Positions 1-7,501 of a stretch of 64,000 bases of DNA are shown here, in pieces (the stretch's first letter is position 1; each line of letters starts with the position of its first letter). This stretch comes from Heyndrickxia camelliae (GTDB lineage: Bacteria > Bacillota > Bacilli > Bacillales > Bacillaceae_C). The position numbers and the translations under genes are program-made. The notes beneath the pieces were generated by a model. It searched no databases. It saw only the letters and a program-made list of their open reading frames with translations, and was not told the origin of the DNA. Where the stretch lies: positions 124,001 through 188,000 of the forward strand of contig NZ_PIQO01000002.1 of NCBI RefSeq assembly GCF_002844575.1. Reading direction: 5' to 3'.

Positions 1-385
1 AACCGAATAAACATCTCTAATGTGGACAGGTTTGACCGGCCATTATAAGAAAAGATGACCCGAAATGTAGTCTATAACCATTTATATACATTCTGTACGG
101 ATTCAAAAAAATCCTCTCACACGACATGCCAATTATACTACTTATTAAATTTTAACATTTTAACCTATGAAGTGACAACCAAAGAGGTGAAGTGGATTGC
201 GGGGAAAAGGAAGTTTTTATGGTAATTTTAAGTGGATATAAGAACCCTTGTTGTGTTTCTGTACCGAAATGGGCTATTTTTCTATATTTACAAACGTACG
301 TTATTAGTGAAGATTGCGGTGATATTGAGTATTTATTTCTAAATAACGGACTCAGGATCCGCTTAGGAGCTCGCATACTGACGCA
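1..385. other. gene-free left edge
   Basis: No convincing gene is seen. A plus-strand frame opening with GTG at 192 runs towards 491, but it passes through the chrA terminator and into the 3' end of chrA, and its translation resembles nothing I recognise. The stretch is AT-rich and probably lies between two convergent or unrelated transcription units. Confidence 0.5.
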
Positions 386-421
386 TATAAAAAAGCAAGT
401 GCTCCATCATCAGCACTTGCC
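386..421 (-). terminator. terminator of the chromate transporter pair
   Basis: A perfect 9-bp stem (395-403 with 412-420) with an 8-nt loop is followed, in the minus-strand direction, by a run of six U residues. It lies just past the stop of the second chromate transporter gene, as a Rho-independent terminator should. Confidence 0.85.
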
Positions 422-429
422 TTTAAAAA

Positions 430-963
430 TTAATTTCCTAAGAAAATTGCTCCATATACTAACGCTCCACCAATCACATATACGGGGCTAACCTTCCATT
501 TTTCTAACAATAATAAACTTACAATTCCGATAATCGCTGTTTGAACTATTCCAACACCTTTATAGGAGGTTGTAAAAAAGTCAATTGTCATAACTCCTAA
601 TAAAACTGCAATAGCCGGACGTACCAGCTTCGTCATGTTTTTAACTTTATTTGTGTCTTTGAATTTCATTAGAATTCCGAGGAGTGCAATGATTAAGATT
701 AGAGAAGGGGCAACACATGCGAATAATGCTATGATAGCACCTAGCACCCCGCCCTGTGCATAGCCGATATACCCAGCCATCTTCGTTGCAATCGGTCCAG
801 GCAAAGCATTTCCAAGTGCCACTATCTCACTAAATTCATGAACCGAAAACCAGCCGTAACGATCTACTACCTCATTTTCCAGAAGAGGAATCGTTGCAGG
901 TCCACCTCCATATCCTAGAAGGTTCGCCATAAAATTCGCTAAGAAAATCTGCCAGTATATCAT
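430..963 (-). CDS. chromate transporter, short CHR subunit (second of pair)
   Basis: A 177-residue membrane protein of the chromate ion transporter (CHR) family. Near the N-terminus it carries the family signature LGYGGGPATIPL, followed by NALPGPIATKMAGYIGY; several hydrophobic segments fill the rest. Short CHR proteins have one domain and normally work as pairs of homologous subunits with opposite membrane orientation. Its ATG overlaps the end of the upstream partner by four bases, so the two are translationally coupled. In this family chromate is exported at the expense of the proton motive force; whether this pair moves chromate or another anion cannot be read from sequence. Confidence 0.88.
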   Translation of the reverse strand: MIYWQIFLANFMANLLGYGGGPATIPLLENEVVDRYGWFSVHEFSEIVALGNALPGPIATKMAGYIGYAQGGVLGAIIALFACVAPSLILIIALLGILMKFKDTNKVKNMTKLVRPAIAVLLGVMTIDFFTTSYKGVGIVQTAIIGIVSLLLLEKWKVSPVYVIGGALVYGAIFLGN

Positions 964-1520
964 GATGCCTTCACCTGCTTTTCTTCCTTCTTATTTTTAG
1001 TAAGGAGTGCGGAACCAAGCAGACCAATTATTAAAATAGCGGGATGAATACCTAATACTTGCATCACCACAATACTGATAATAAGAAGAATAATTGTTGC
1101 AGTCCATCCCATGGTACTTTTCGATTTTTTGATAAAATCCCATGTCAAGACACCTAACATGACTCCGGCAATTGGAATTACCGCTTTGGACATTCCATTT
1201 ACCCAAGGCTTATCTTTGTAAGCATTTAATACGGTTAAAAAAATAATCAATAATACAACGGTAGGCAGTACGGTTCCTACTAGTGCGCTTAACATTCCCC
1301 AAAAGCCACCAACTCGCCAGCCAATATAACCTGACATTTTCGTATTGATAGGGCCTGGAAGAGTGTTCGCCAATGCCAAGATGTCGGAGAACTCATCATC
1401 ATCCATCCACTTATACGTTTCCACTACTTCTCTTTTCATAAGGGGGATTGCCGATAGTCCTCCGCCATACCCAAGCATTCCTGACCGGAAAAAGGCAACA
1501 AATATATCCCAAGATTTCAC
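960..1520 (-). CDS. chromate transporter, short CHR subunit (first of pair)
   Basis: A 186-residue membrane protein homologous to its downstream neighbour, with the same signatures (MLGYGGGLSAIPL near the N-terminus, then ANTLPGPINTKMSGYIGW). It most likely starts at GTG, preceded by an AAGGAATG ribosome binding site. The C-terminus is lysine-rich (KNKKEEKQVK), consistent with a cytoplasmic tail. Together the two genes form a two-gene operon ending at the hairpin near 400. The role is probably chromate or related anion efflux. Confidence 0.88.
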   Translation of the reverse strand: MKSWDIFVAFFRSGMLGYGGGLSAIPLMKREVVETYKWMDDDEFSDILALANTLPGPINTKMSGYIGWRVGGFWGMLSALVGTVLPTVVLLIIFLTVLNAYKDKPWVNGMSKAVIPIAGVMLGVLTWDFIKKSKSTMGWTATIILLIISIVVMQVLGIHPAILIIGLLGSALLTKNKKEEKQVKAS

Positions 1521-1668
1521 ATTATCACATTCCTTTTTTTGTCTCTTTCACTGTTGTTTTAGTTTGAGACTCCATTCCAAAAACGATTCAACTATATTTT
1601 ACGTGATGACCGACCTTAACCCTATGGAGAGCAAGGTCAATCATTTTTACTTTTTAAATTTAAAAAAT

Positions 1669-3279
1669 CTAATATACCGCAATGGAACCATCTGTTCTCG
1701 ATTCGGTTCCACCCATTAAAACACCTGTTACAGGGTCGCGCCAAATCACTTGCCCACGGCCAAAGCCTCCTCCATCGGTTGCAATTTGAATTTGATGACC
1801 TTTTCGCACTAATGCCTGTGCGATATGATTTGGAAAATGACATTCCACTTGAATTTTCTTTCCCTCTATCCACTGCCAGCGCGGTGCATCAAGTGCCGCC
1901 TGCGGATTCAAATGAAAATCAATCGTATTCATAATGACTTGGAAATGTCCTTGTGGCTGCATATATCCCCCCATTACCCCAAATGGCCCGACAGCTTCCT
2001 TACCTTTCGTTAAAAATCCGGGAATGATAGTATGGTAAGTCTTCTTACCAGGCTTTAATGCATTGGGATGTTCTGGGTCTAATGAAAAATCTGCTCCACG
2101 ATTTTGTAAAGCTATTCCGGTGCCTGGCACCACAATACCGGATCCAAATCCCATGTAATTACTTTGGATGAATGACACCATATTGCCTTCCCCATCTGCA
2201 GCCGCTAAATAAACTGTTCCTCCGCTTGGTGGAGTGTAAGGCTGAGGAGTGATTGCTTCCTCCCCAATTAATGCGCGCCGCTCTGCAGCATACTCCTCAG
2301 ATAAAAGATGATCCACTTCCACTCGCATATGTTGGATATCCGAAATATGCGCTTTCCCATCCGTAAATGCAAGCTTCATTGCTTCAATTTGTTTATGATA
2401 AGTATCTACCGTTTCTTTTTCCGTAAATTCAAATCCACTGGCAATGTTTAGAGCCATGAGTGCAACTAATCCTTGCCCATTTGGCGGAATTTCCCAAACA
2501 TTGTAGCCACGATAATTGGTAGAAATCGGTTCTACCCATTCAGCATGATACGCTTCTAAATCCTCTTTCGATAAATATCCATTATATTTTTGCACGTAAT
2601 TTGCAATTTTTTCTGCTAATGGACCACGATAAAAGCTTTCCGCATTTGTTTCTGCAATTTCCCTTAGTGTACTCGCATGACCGGGAGAGCGCCAAATTTC
2701 ACCGATTTCCGGAGCCCTCCCATCAGGTGCAAATGTTTCAAACCACGATTGAAACTCTTCTCCAGTCATATTTTGTTTATAATTTCGGTATGCGGACTTC
2801 CAATACTTTCCGAGAATTGGCGTTAAAGGATATCCTTCCTCGGCATAACGAATTGCAGGTTCGAGTACTTCTTTTAGCGACAACCGACCAAACTTCTTCG
2901 AAAGCTCCGCCCACCCGGATGGAGTACCAGGCACAGTGACAGGCACCACACCATGAACAGGCATTTTTTCATATCCGCGTTCACGGAGAGCTTCAATCGA
3001 AATCGATTTTGGCGAAGGCCCGCTGGCATTTAATCCATGAAGCTTTCCTTCTGTCCATACTAGTGCAAAACAATCAGACCCAATTCCATTGGACGTAGGT
3101 TCCACAACTGTTAAGGCGGCTGCAGTAGCAATCGCTGCATCAATGGCATTTCCGCCTTTGCGAAGAATCTCAAGTCCTGCATGGGCAGCTAGCGGTTGTG
3201 AGGTGGCAACCATCCCATTTTTTGCAAAGACAGTATTTCTTGTAGATGGATACGGCTGGTATAAGTGATCAAGATTCAC
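1669..3279 (-). CDS. gamma-glutamyltransferase family protein (YwrD-like)
   Basis: A 536-residue member of the N-terminal nucleophile gamma-glutamyltranspeptidase family, which hydrolyses or transfers the gamma-glutamyl group of glutathione-like substrates. Visible family features are the N-terminal MVATSQPLAAHAGLEILRKGGNAIDAA block, a central PPNGQG motif and the autoprocessing threonine around residue 355 in SGGTVYLAAADGEGN. The C-terminal GGFGRGQ and SRTDGS motifs belong to the small subunit. No signal peptide is seen, so it is probably cytoplasmic, like YwrD of B. subtilis and unlike secreted Ggt. The start is GTG behind a GGGGAGTG site. It stands alone between the chr pair and a repeat-bearing intergenic region. 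Confidence 0.9.
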   Translation of the reverse strand: MNLDHLYQPYPSTRNTVFAKNGMVATSQPLAAHAGLEILRKGGNAIDAAIATAAALTVVEPTSNGIGSDCFALVWTEGKLHGLNASGPSPKSISIEALRERGYEKMPVHGVVPVTVPGTPSGWAELSKKFGRLSLKEVLEPAIRYAEEGYPLTPILGKYWKSAYRNYKQNMTGEEFQSWFETFAPDGRAPEIGEIWRSPGHASTLREIAETNAESFYRGPLAEKIANYVQKYNGYLSKEDLEAYHAEWVEPISTNYRGYNVWEIPPNGQGLVALMALNIASGFEFTEKETVDTYHKQIEAMKLAFTDGKAHISDIQHMRVEVDHLLSEEYAAERRALIGEEAITPQPYTPPSGGTVYLAAADGEGNMVSFIQSNYMGFGSGIVVPGTGIALQNRGADFSLDPEHPNALKPGKKTYHTIIPGFLTKGKEAVGPFGVMGGYMQPQGHFQVIMNTIDFHLNPQAALDAPRWQWIEGKKIQVECHFPNHIAQALVRKGHQIQIATDGGGFGRGQVIWRDPVTGVLMGGTESRTDGSIAVY

Positions 3280-3470
3280 GTTCTACACTCCCCTTTTTGT
3301 GTTCAATTGTAAAGCAAAATTATTATTTTCTTTAACAAACGTAATCTCTATCTATGATTATAGTAAATTTTCATCTTTATGACTACTATTTTTCTACAAA
3401 ATTCTTAATCTTTCACGAAAATGGGGATCTGCACGAAACCGCACGAGGATTTATGCAAATGACTGTGATC

Positions 3471-3561
3471 GGACCGATTTTTCTCGCGAATGGACCGAAA
3501 CTGCTTTAGAACGGACCGACTTTTCTTCCAATCGGACCGAAAAAGACTGTCAACGGACCAA
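3471..3561. repeat. five 21-nt repeats with core GGACCGA
   Basis: The core GGACCGA (last copy GGACCAA) begins at 3471, 3492, 3513, 3534 and 3555, an exact 21-nt period with degenerate spacer sequence. The array fills the 3' part of the 318-bp gap between the Lrp-type gene and the gamma-glutamyltransferase gene. Related copies occur near 34572 and 43060. No promoter or reading frame explains it. Confidence 0.8.
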
Positions 3562-3597
3562 ATTAGGTAATTAGTCCTACTCAATGATCAAATCGTA

Positions 3598-4047
3598 CTA
3601 AAGCTTCAATCCATTCCTACTCTTAAATCTCCGCAATAAAATATTACTCTCCACCCTTGTGATACCTTCTAAATTATAAAGTTCATTGTTAATGAAGTGT
3701 TCAAGGCTTGTGAAGTCATCCACCAGCACATGCATATGTAAAGTACTTGGACCAGTCATTTGATAACAGCTTGCAACACTTGGATTGTCCGCTAATTTTT
3801 GAGCAACCTCCACTAAATAAGCAGGTTCACAATCCACTTCGAAAAAAGCGGAAACTTGTTTTCCTATTTTCTCCGAATTAATGACAACTGAAAATTTTTC
3901 AATTACACCATGATTCATTAGCTGATGGACACGCTCACGTACTGCTACCCGGGATAAATTTAATTGCTTACCGATATCCGCATACGATAAACGCCCATTC
4001 TCTGTTAAAAGCTGTAATATTTTACGATCGATATCATCTATTTTCAT
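3598..4047 (-). CDS. Lrp/AsnC family transcriptional regulator
   Basis: A small regulator of about 149 residues. The N-terminal winged helix (LSYADIGKQLNLSRVAVRERV) is followed by the alpha/beta effector and oligomerisation domain (RAM/AsnC ligand-binding) with GPSTLHMHVLVDD. Such proteins form dimers to octamers, wrap DNA and respond to amino acids. An in-frame GTG lies two codons upstream, but the ATG at 4047 sits five bases after GGGGTG and is preferred. The target is unknown. It is not obviously co-transcribed with hpf, because a strong hairpin separates them. Confidence 0.88.
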   Translation of the reverse strand: MKIDDIDRKILQLLTENGRLSYADIGKQLNLSRVAVRERVHQLMNHGVIEKFSVVINSEKIGKQVSAFFEVDCEPAYLVEVAQKLADNPSVASCYQMTGPSTLHMHVLVDDFTSLEHFINNELYNLEGITRVESNILLRRFKSRNGLKL

Positions 4048-4132
4048 GTACACACCCCATGTATGATTTTTTTTTACTATTATACAGTAACTTGACCAAA
4101 CTATAGCAGTACAAATACGTGCGTCTTATATC

Positions 4133-4168
4133 AAAAAAATCCGCAACCACTTGGTCACGGATTTTTTT
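4133..4168 (-). terminator. hpf terminator (bidirectional shape)
   Basis: An 11-bp stem pairs 4133-4143 with 4158-4168, rich in A on one arm and T on the other, so it can terminate from either side. It lies five bases past the hpf stop codon. Confidence 0.85.
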
Positions 4169-4172
4169 CTAC

Positions 4173-4724
4173 CTATTTTGTTTCAATTAAACCGTATTTG
4201 CCATCTTTTCGACGGTAGACAATATTGGTTTGATTTGTTTCAGAGTCTGTGTAGACAAAGAAATTATGCCCGAGAAGGTTCATTTGCAGTACAGCTTCTT
4301 CACTATCCATCGGTTTTAAATCAAATTGCTTAGTTCGGACAACCTCTAAGTCATTTTCATCCTCATCTACTTGAACACTAGTGGCAACATTGGATGCAAA
4401 GAACTCTCTTTGGTTGCCATTTTCACGGAGTTTTCGGTTTACTTTTGTTTTATGTTTACGGATTTGTCTTTCCAATTTATCAGTTATTAAGTCAATAGCA
4501 GCATACATGTCCTCATTCACTTCTTCAGCTCTTAATACAAGCTGTGGAAGCGGGATGGTGACTTCTACCTTAGAAGATTTGCCTTGATATACCTTTAAAT
4601 TCACATGAACATTGGTATCAGGCACCTCATTAAAATAACGTTCTAATTTACTTACTTTCTTTTCAACATATTCCCTTATTGCTGGAGTTACCTCAATGTT
4701 TTCGCCACGAATGTTGTAGTTCAT
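4173..4724 (-). CDS. hpf: ribosome hibernation promoting factor, long form
   Basis: A 183-residue long-form HPF (YvyD in B. subtilis), which binds stationary-phase ribosomes and drives 100S dimer formation. The N-terminal domain ([19 protein letters not shown], about residues 1-100) binds the decoding centre. The C-terminal domain after a charged linker ([20 protein letters not shown]) carries the dimerisation surface. Longer in-frame starts exist, but AGGAGGA lies just upstream of tandem ATGs at 4727 and 4724, and the family begins MNYNIRG. In B. subtilis this gene sits after fliT and before secA. Here the flagellar side is preserved at a distance, but secA is not adjacent. Confidence 0.95.
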   Translation of the reverse strand: MNYNIRGENIEVTPAIREYVEKKVSKLERYFNEVPDTNVHVNLKVYQGKSSKVEVTIPLPQLVLRAEEVNEDMYAAIDLITDKLERQIRKHKTKVNRKLRENGNQREFFASNVATSVQVDEDENDLEVVRTKQFDLKPMDSEEAVLQMNLLGHNFFVYTDSETNQTNIVYRRKDGKYGLIETK

Positions 4725-4835
4725 CATATGGACTCCTCCTAATTTGGCTGCGTCTTCATGAAATCTGGGCTTGTCTTGCCGAGACTTTAGAAAACACATT
4801 ACCTTTTTTTAATGCTATGACTATATATTTCTATT

Positions 4836-4861
4836 ATACACGTCTATATTCCTGCTTAAAC
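4836..4861 (-). promoter_or_regulatory. sigma-B-like promoter of hpf
   Basis: On the minus strand GTTTAA (4861-4856) and GTGTAT (4841-4836) are separated by 14 bases. This is close to the general-stress consensus GTTTAA-N13-15-GGGTAT. An overlapping TATAAT-like element could serve vegetative sigma-A. B. subtilis yvyD is a known sigma-B target, which supports the reading. Confidence 0.6.
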
Positions 4862-5046
4862 CTAAAAAGATTTTTGTCGAATTTCTCGGGAAATATTAAA
4901 ATTTGTCGAAATGTCACTTTTTCACTAGGACAATGTCCTAAAATAATTTCCAATATTAAGGCATATACCCAAACAGCTTATGCCTCTTTAACATATCCTT
5001 TAGTGAAAATGTTTAATAAAAATATAAATTTTGAGGAGGAAAAAGA

Positions 5047-5310
5047 ATGCATCCTGATTTTCAACATGGATATGGTGTACCAGTACAAGATGAAAGAATT
5101 TGGGGCAGACCCGGGTTTGGCTGGGGGAGACCTGGCTTTGGTTGGGGGAGACCTTGGGGATTCGGAAGACCATTCGGCTTTGGGTTCGGAGCGCCATTCT
5201 TAGGCGGCCTTGCAGGAGGATTAGCTGCGGGTGCCTTATTAGGTCCTGGATTATATGGTGGCTGGGGCTATCCTGGTTATGGATTTGGATATCCAGGAGT
5301 ATTTTGGTAA
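5047..5310 (+). CDS. small Gly/Trp/Phe-rich protein of unknown function
   Basis: An 87-residue protein with an excellent GAGGAGG ribosome binding site and its own terminator, so it is very probably expressed. After a hydrophilic start (MHPDFQHGYGVP) it has near-tandem units PGFGWGRPGFGWGRPWGFGRP. A glycine/alanine hydrophobic segment (GGLAGGLAAGALLGPG) and a Tyr/Gly-rich tail follow. Composition resembles small spore-coat or envelope-associated proteins of Bacillaceae, but no family is recognised with certainty. A 7-bp inverted repeat (AGGCATA/TATGCCT) lies in the leader region near 4960-4986. Confidence 0.75.
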   Translation: MHPDFQHGYGVPVQDERIWGRPGFGWGRPGFGWGRPWGFGRPFGFGFGAPFLGGLAGGLAAGALLGPGLYGGWGYPGYGFGYPGVFW

Positions 5311-5320
5311 GAATTGTGTA

Positions 5321-5345
5321 AAAGAGGCTTTTTTTAAGCCTCTTT
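5321..5345 (+). terminator. terminator after the Gly-rich gene
   Basis: A 10-bp perfect stem (5321-5330 with 5336-5345) with a T5 loop, eleven bases past the stop codon. The convergent kinase gene ends at 5370, so this hairpin may serve both. Confidence 0.8.
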
Positions 5346-5369
5346 ATTCTTATAATTTATAATGATAGA

Positions 5370-6371
5370 TCATTTTAAATTAATAACAAAATCAAGATCT
5401 ACCACAGCTTCATTTCTTTCAATGCGAGCTTTGATTTCCTGAATCCAATGCTGGAGCCTTGCATTCCTTTCTTCCATCGGCACCTTTTTACTAAAAACTG
5501 CATATAGTTCAATATCCCTTTGCTTTAAAAACAACGGAATCGTTTCTAAGCATTCTTGGGAAAGTTCATTTTCCTCACGATACCCTTCCAAAAAAGCCTT
5601 TAAAAATTCTTTTGCAAATTCATTCCGTTCCAATTTGGTTCCAAAATAATGCTTGCTAATGGTCGAATAATACAACGGAATTGCAATATCAACTGCAAAA
5701 TAATGATAGCAGGAATCATCAAAATCGAATACGTGAATGGTTTCTCCATCATAGAAAAAATTTCCACTGTGGATATCTGTGTGAAGCAGCCCGTAAGATT
5801 CTTGGGTTATAGGTAATTTTTCAATTTCTTGTATCACTTTAAGTGCAGCAGCCAAAGCCTCTTTATCCTCTTTCGGATAATAGTACTCCAATTCCAATAA
5901 GTCATTACCATTCCAATGAGAACGAGGCTGAATATTCGCCCCTGGTCGATATTCCTTTGTAACACGATGCATTTTACCTGTGACTTTCCCCCAAATACGG
6001 AAAAGCTTTTCATCAAAATCCTCTACCTTAACCGGTTTACCCGGTGCTTTTTCAAACAAACTTGCATAAAAAAAGGAATCCTCTGCCTCAAATGCTTCCA
6101 CTGTTTTTCCATTCGGTGATATAAATACTGCTGGAATGCTAATTCCATGACTATGTAAATATTGAATCCAATCGAGCTCCGATTCCAACTCTTTTTGTGA
6201 ACGATGCGAACTATGGGTGATCCTTAAAATTTTAGCCACTCCATTTTGATATACCTCAAACGCATAATTCTCAAAATCTCCTAGCTTCTTCACATTAGAA
6301 TCTAATTGATAAGTTGCTAATATTTTATTTAAGATTTCCGTTGTAAATTGTTTTTCTACTGAATGTTCCAT
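5370..6371 (-). CDS. APH-fold phosphotransferase family protein
   Basis: A protein of about 333 residues in the aminoglycoside phosphotransferase/choline kinase/homoserine kinase-like superfamily. The catalytic Brenner motif reads LLHTDIHSGNFFYDG, followed by the Mg-binding HVFDFDDSCYHY. The N-lobe is the small beta-rich domain with ENYAFEVYQNG. Close relatives in Bacillus are uncharacterised small-molecule kinases rather than proven antibiotic-resistance enzymes. The start at 6371 follows GGGAGGAAAGATTC; the 17 upstream in-frame codons have no such site. The substrate is unknown. Confidence 0.85.
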   Translation of the reverse strand: MEHSVEKQFTTEILNKILATYQLDSNVKKLGDFENYAFEVYQNGVAKILRITHSSHRSQKELESELDWIQYLHSHGISIPAVFISPNGKTVEAFEAEDSFFYASLFEKAPGKPVKVEDFDEKLFRIWGKVTGKMHRVTKEYRPGANIQPRSHWNGNDLLELEYYYPKEDKEALAAALKVIQEIEKLPITQESYGLLHTDIHSGNFFYDGETIHVFDFDDSCYHYFAVDIAIPLYYSTISKHYFGTKLERNEFAKEFLKAFLEGYREENELSQECLETIPLFLKQRDIELYAVFSKKVPMEERNARLQHWIQEIKARIERNEAVVDLDFVINLK

Positions 6372-6462
6372 GAATCTTTCCTCCCATATCCAAATACTTG
6401 CCAAAATATATATATTTGACATGGGGTAGAGTTTGACCTGCTTGGAAATTTATTCATTACAT

Positions 6463-6489
6463 AAAAAATATCCCCAATGAGAGGATATT
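6463..6489 (-). terminator. terminator of the small orphan gene
   Basis: A 7-bp stem (AATATCC with GGATATT) on the minus strand is followed by a U6 run. It lies directly after the stop of the gene ending at 6502 and supports that gene being transcribed alone. Confidence 0.7.
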
Positions 6490-6501
6490 GAACTAATGAA
6501 A

Positions 6502-6816
6502 TTAATATTTATGATTTAAAATAATTCCAAGTATAATAAACTTTAAATATTCAATGGTGTCTGAATTTCTTTTATCAATTAAATATAAATGATGGATTAA
6601 TTCAATTACTTTATTTCTCTTTAATTGACACATAATTAACGTAATGGCCTCCATTCCTGTTAGCCTTATCGTTTCCTCTATAGTAACCTTGATTGAAATT
6701 ACAGTATCGAACTCCAGATACTTCTGTAATAAGGATTTTATTTGGTTGTCGCTTAATCGAACTTTTGAGTAAAATGAGGGAAAATCATCGCTAATTTCCT
6801 GATCAAATAAAATCAT
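6502..6816 (-). CDS. hypothetical protein, about 104 residues
   Basis: No family is recognised. The protein begins MILFDQEISDDFPSFYSK and is largely alpha-helical in appearance, with a hydrophobic C-terminus (LKFIILGIILNHKY). The chosen start follows a modest AAAGGGCGTGG site; the same frame stays open to 6921 with a possible TTG start but no good site. The gene has its own terminator and lies between the kinase gene and comFB. A real small gene is likely; its job cannot be inferred. Confidence 0.5.
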   Translation of the reverse strand: MILFDQEISDDFPSFYSKVRLSDNQIKSLLQKYLEFDTVISIKVTIEETIRLTGMEAITLIMCQLKRNKVIELIHHLYLIDKRNSDTIEYLKFIILGIILNHKY

Positions 6817-7074
6817 GGTGGCCACGCCCTTTTTTAATAAATGATTTATCAATTCCATTACAATTTTCGCAAAATAAAAAACCATTTCAATTAGGGTAAA
6901 TTGAAACGGCCTTAAAAACAAATCTAACTATGTCTTTTTGTTTTAATAAGGTCCCTTGCAAAATTCAATTATTTTAACACACTTTAGTATATTACTCTAA
7001 TACAGGACATATTTCGACAATTTTCATAAATAATTCACTAAATAAAATAATACAAAATTCGACAAAAAATAAAA

Positions 7075-7098
7075 AAACAAGAGAATCTACTCTTGTTT
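7075..7098 (-). terminator. comFB terminator
   Basis: A 9-bp stem pairs 7075-7083 with 7090-7098. In the minus-strand direction it is followed by a T-rich tract. It lies just after the comFB stop. Confidence 0.75.
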
Positions 7099-7109
7099 CA
7101 ATCATTTAC

Positions 7110-7382
7110 TTAATTACCGCATCTTTTATTTTTTGCTACTATTTCAGCTGCTTGTATGACTGTACTCAGAATATTAGTGGCACCCTGCCGATCCGCTGTA
7201 TATGCTGCGCGAATATAAGGACTGCTGTCCTTATTTACAATATAATGTGGAGGCAATTTATTAAGAGAAATCGCTAATATATCATTTCTGCATCTTTTAC
7301 AGGTGCATGATAAGTGCAGCTGTTCGATATTCTCATCTAGAACATTTTTCACGATTTCTTCCATTACATTGTAGATAGGCAT
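7110..7382 (-). CDS. comFB: ComFB-family protein
   Basis: A 90-residue ComFB-domain protein. It begins MPIYNVMEEIVKNVLDENIE and carries the cysteine cluster CTCKRC, likely a metal site, then LNKLPPHYIVN typical of the family. B. subtilis comFB lies inside the comFA-comFB-comFC operon, yet is not essential for transformation. Recent work has described ComFB-domain proteins as cyclic-di-nucleotide receptors. Here the gene is separate from comFA/comFC by about 22 kb and sits immediately downstream of a GGDEF-EAL gene, which fits a c-di-GMP role better than a competence role. A GGAGG site lies six bases before the ATG. Confidence 0.88.
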   Translation of the reverse strand: MPIYNVMEEIVKNVLDENIEQLHLSCTCKRCRNDILAISLNKLPPHYIVNKDSSPYIRAAYTADRQGATNILSTVIQAAEIVAKNKRCGN

Positions 7383-7471
7383 ATGTATTCCTCCAGCTGC
7401 ATAAAAAGTCTTTTACAATTAATGTAATTATAAAGTAAATGTATAAAATTGTATATATATTACAAAAAGAA

Positions 7472-7494
7472 AAGATCTCCCAATTAGAGATCTT
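7472..7494 (-). terminator. terminator of the GGDEF-EAL gene
   Basis: A perfect 8-bp stem (AAGATCTC, 7472-7479, with 7487-7494) is followed on the minus strand by a T-rich stretch. It separates the GGDEF-EAL transcript from comFB, allowing separate or partly read-through expression. Confidence 0.75.
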
Positions 7495-7501
7495 CAGCGA
7501 A

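Noticed and set aside
192-491. Plus-strand frame of 99 codons starting at GTG 192
   Set aside because: It runs through the chr operon terminator and antisense to the chrA end; its composition does not look like protein.
5370-6371. Antibiotic-resistance kinase
   Set aside because: The APH fold is clear, but sequence features match general Bacillus small-molecule kinases; no evidence for an aminoglycoside substrate.
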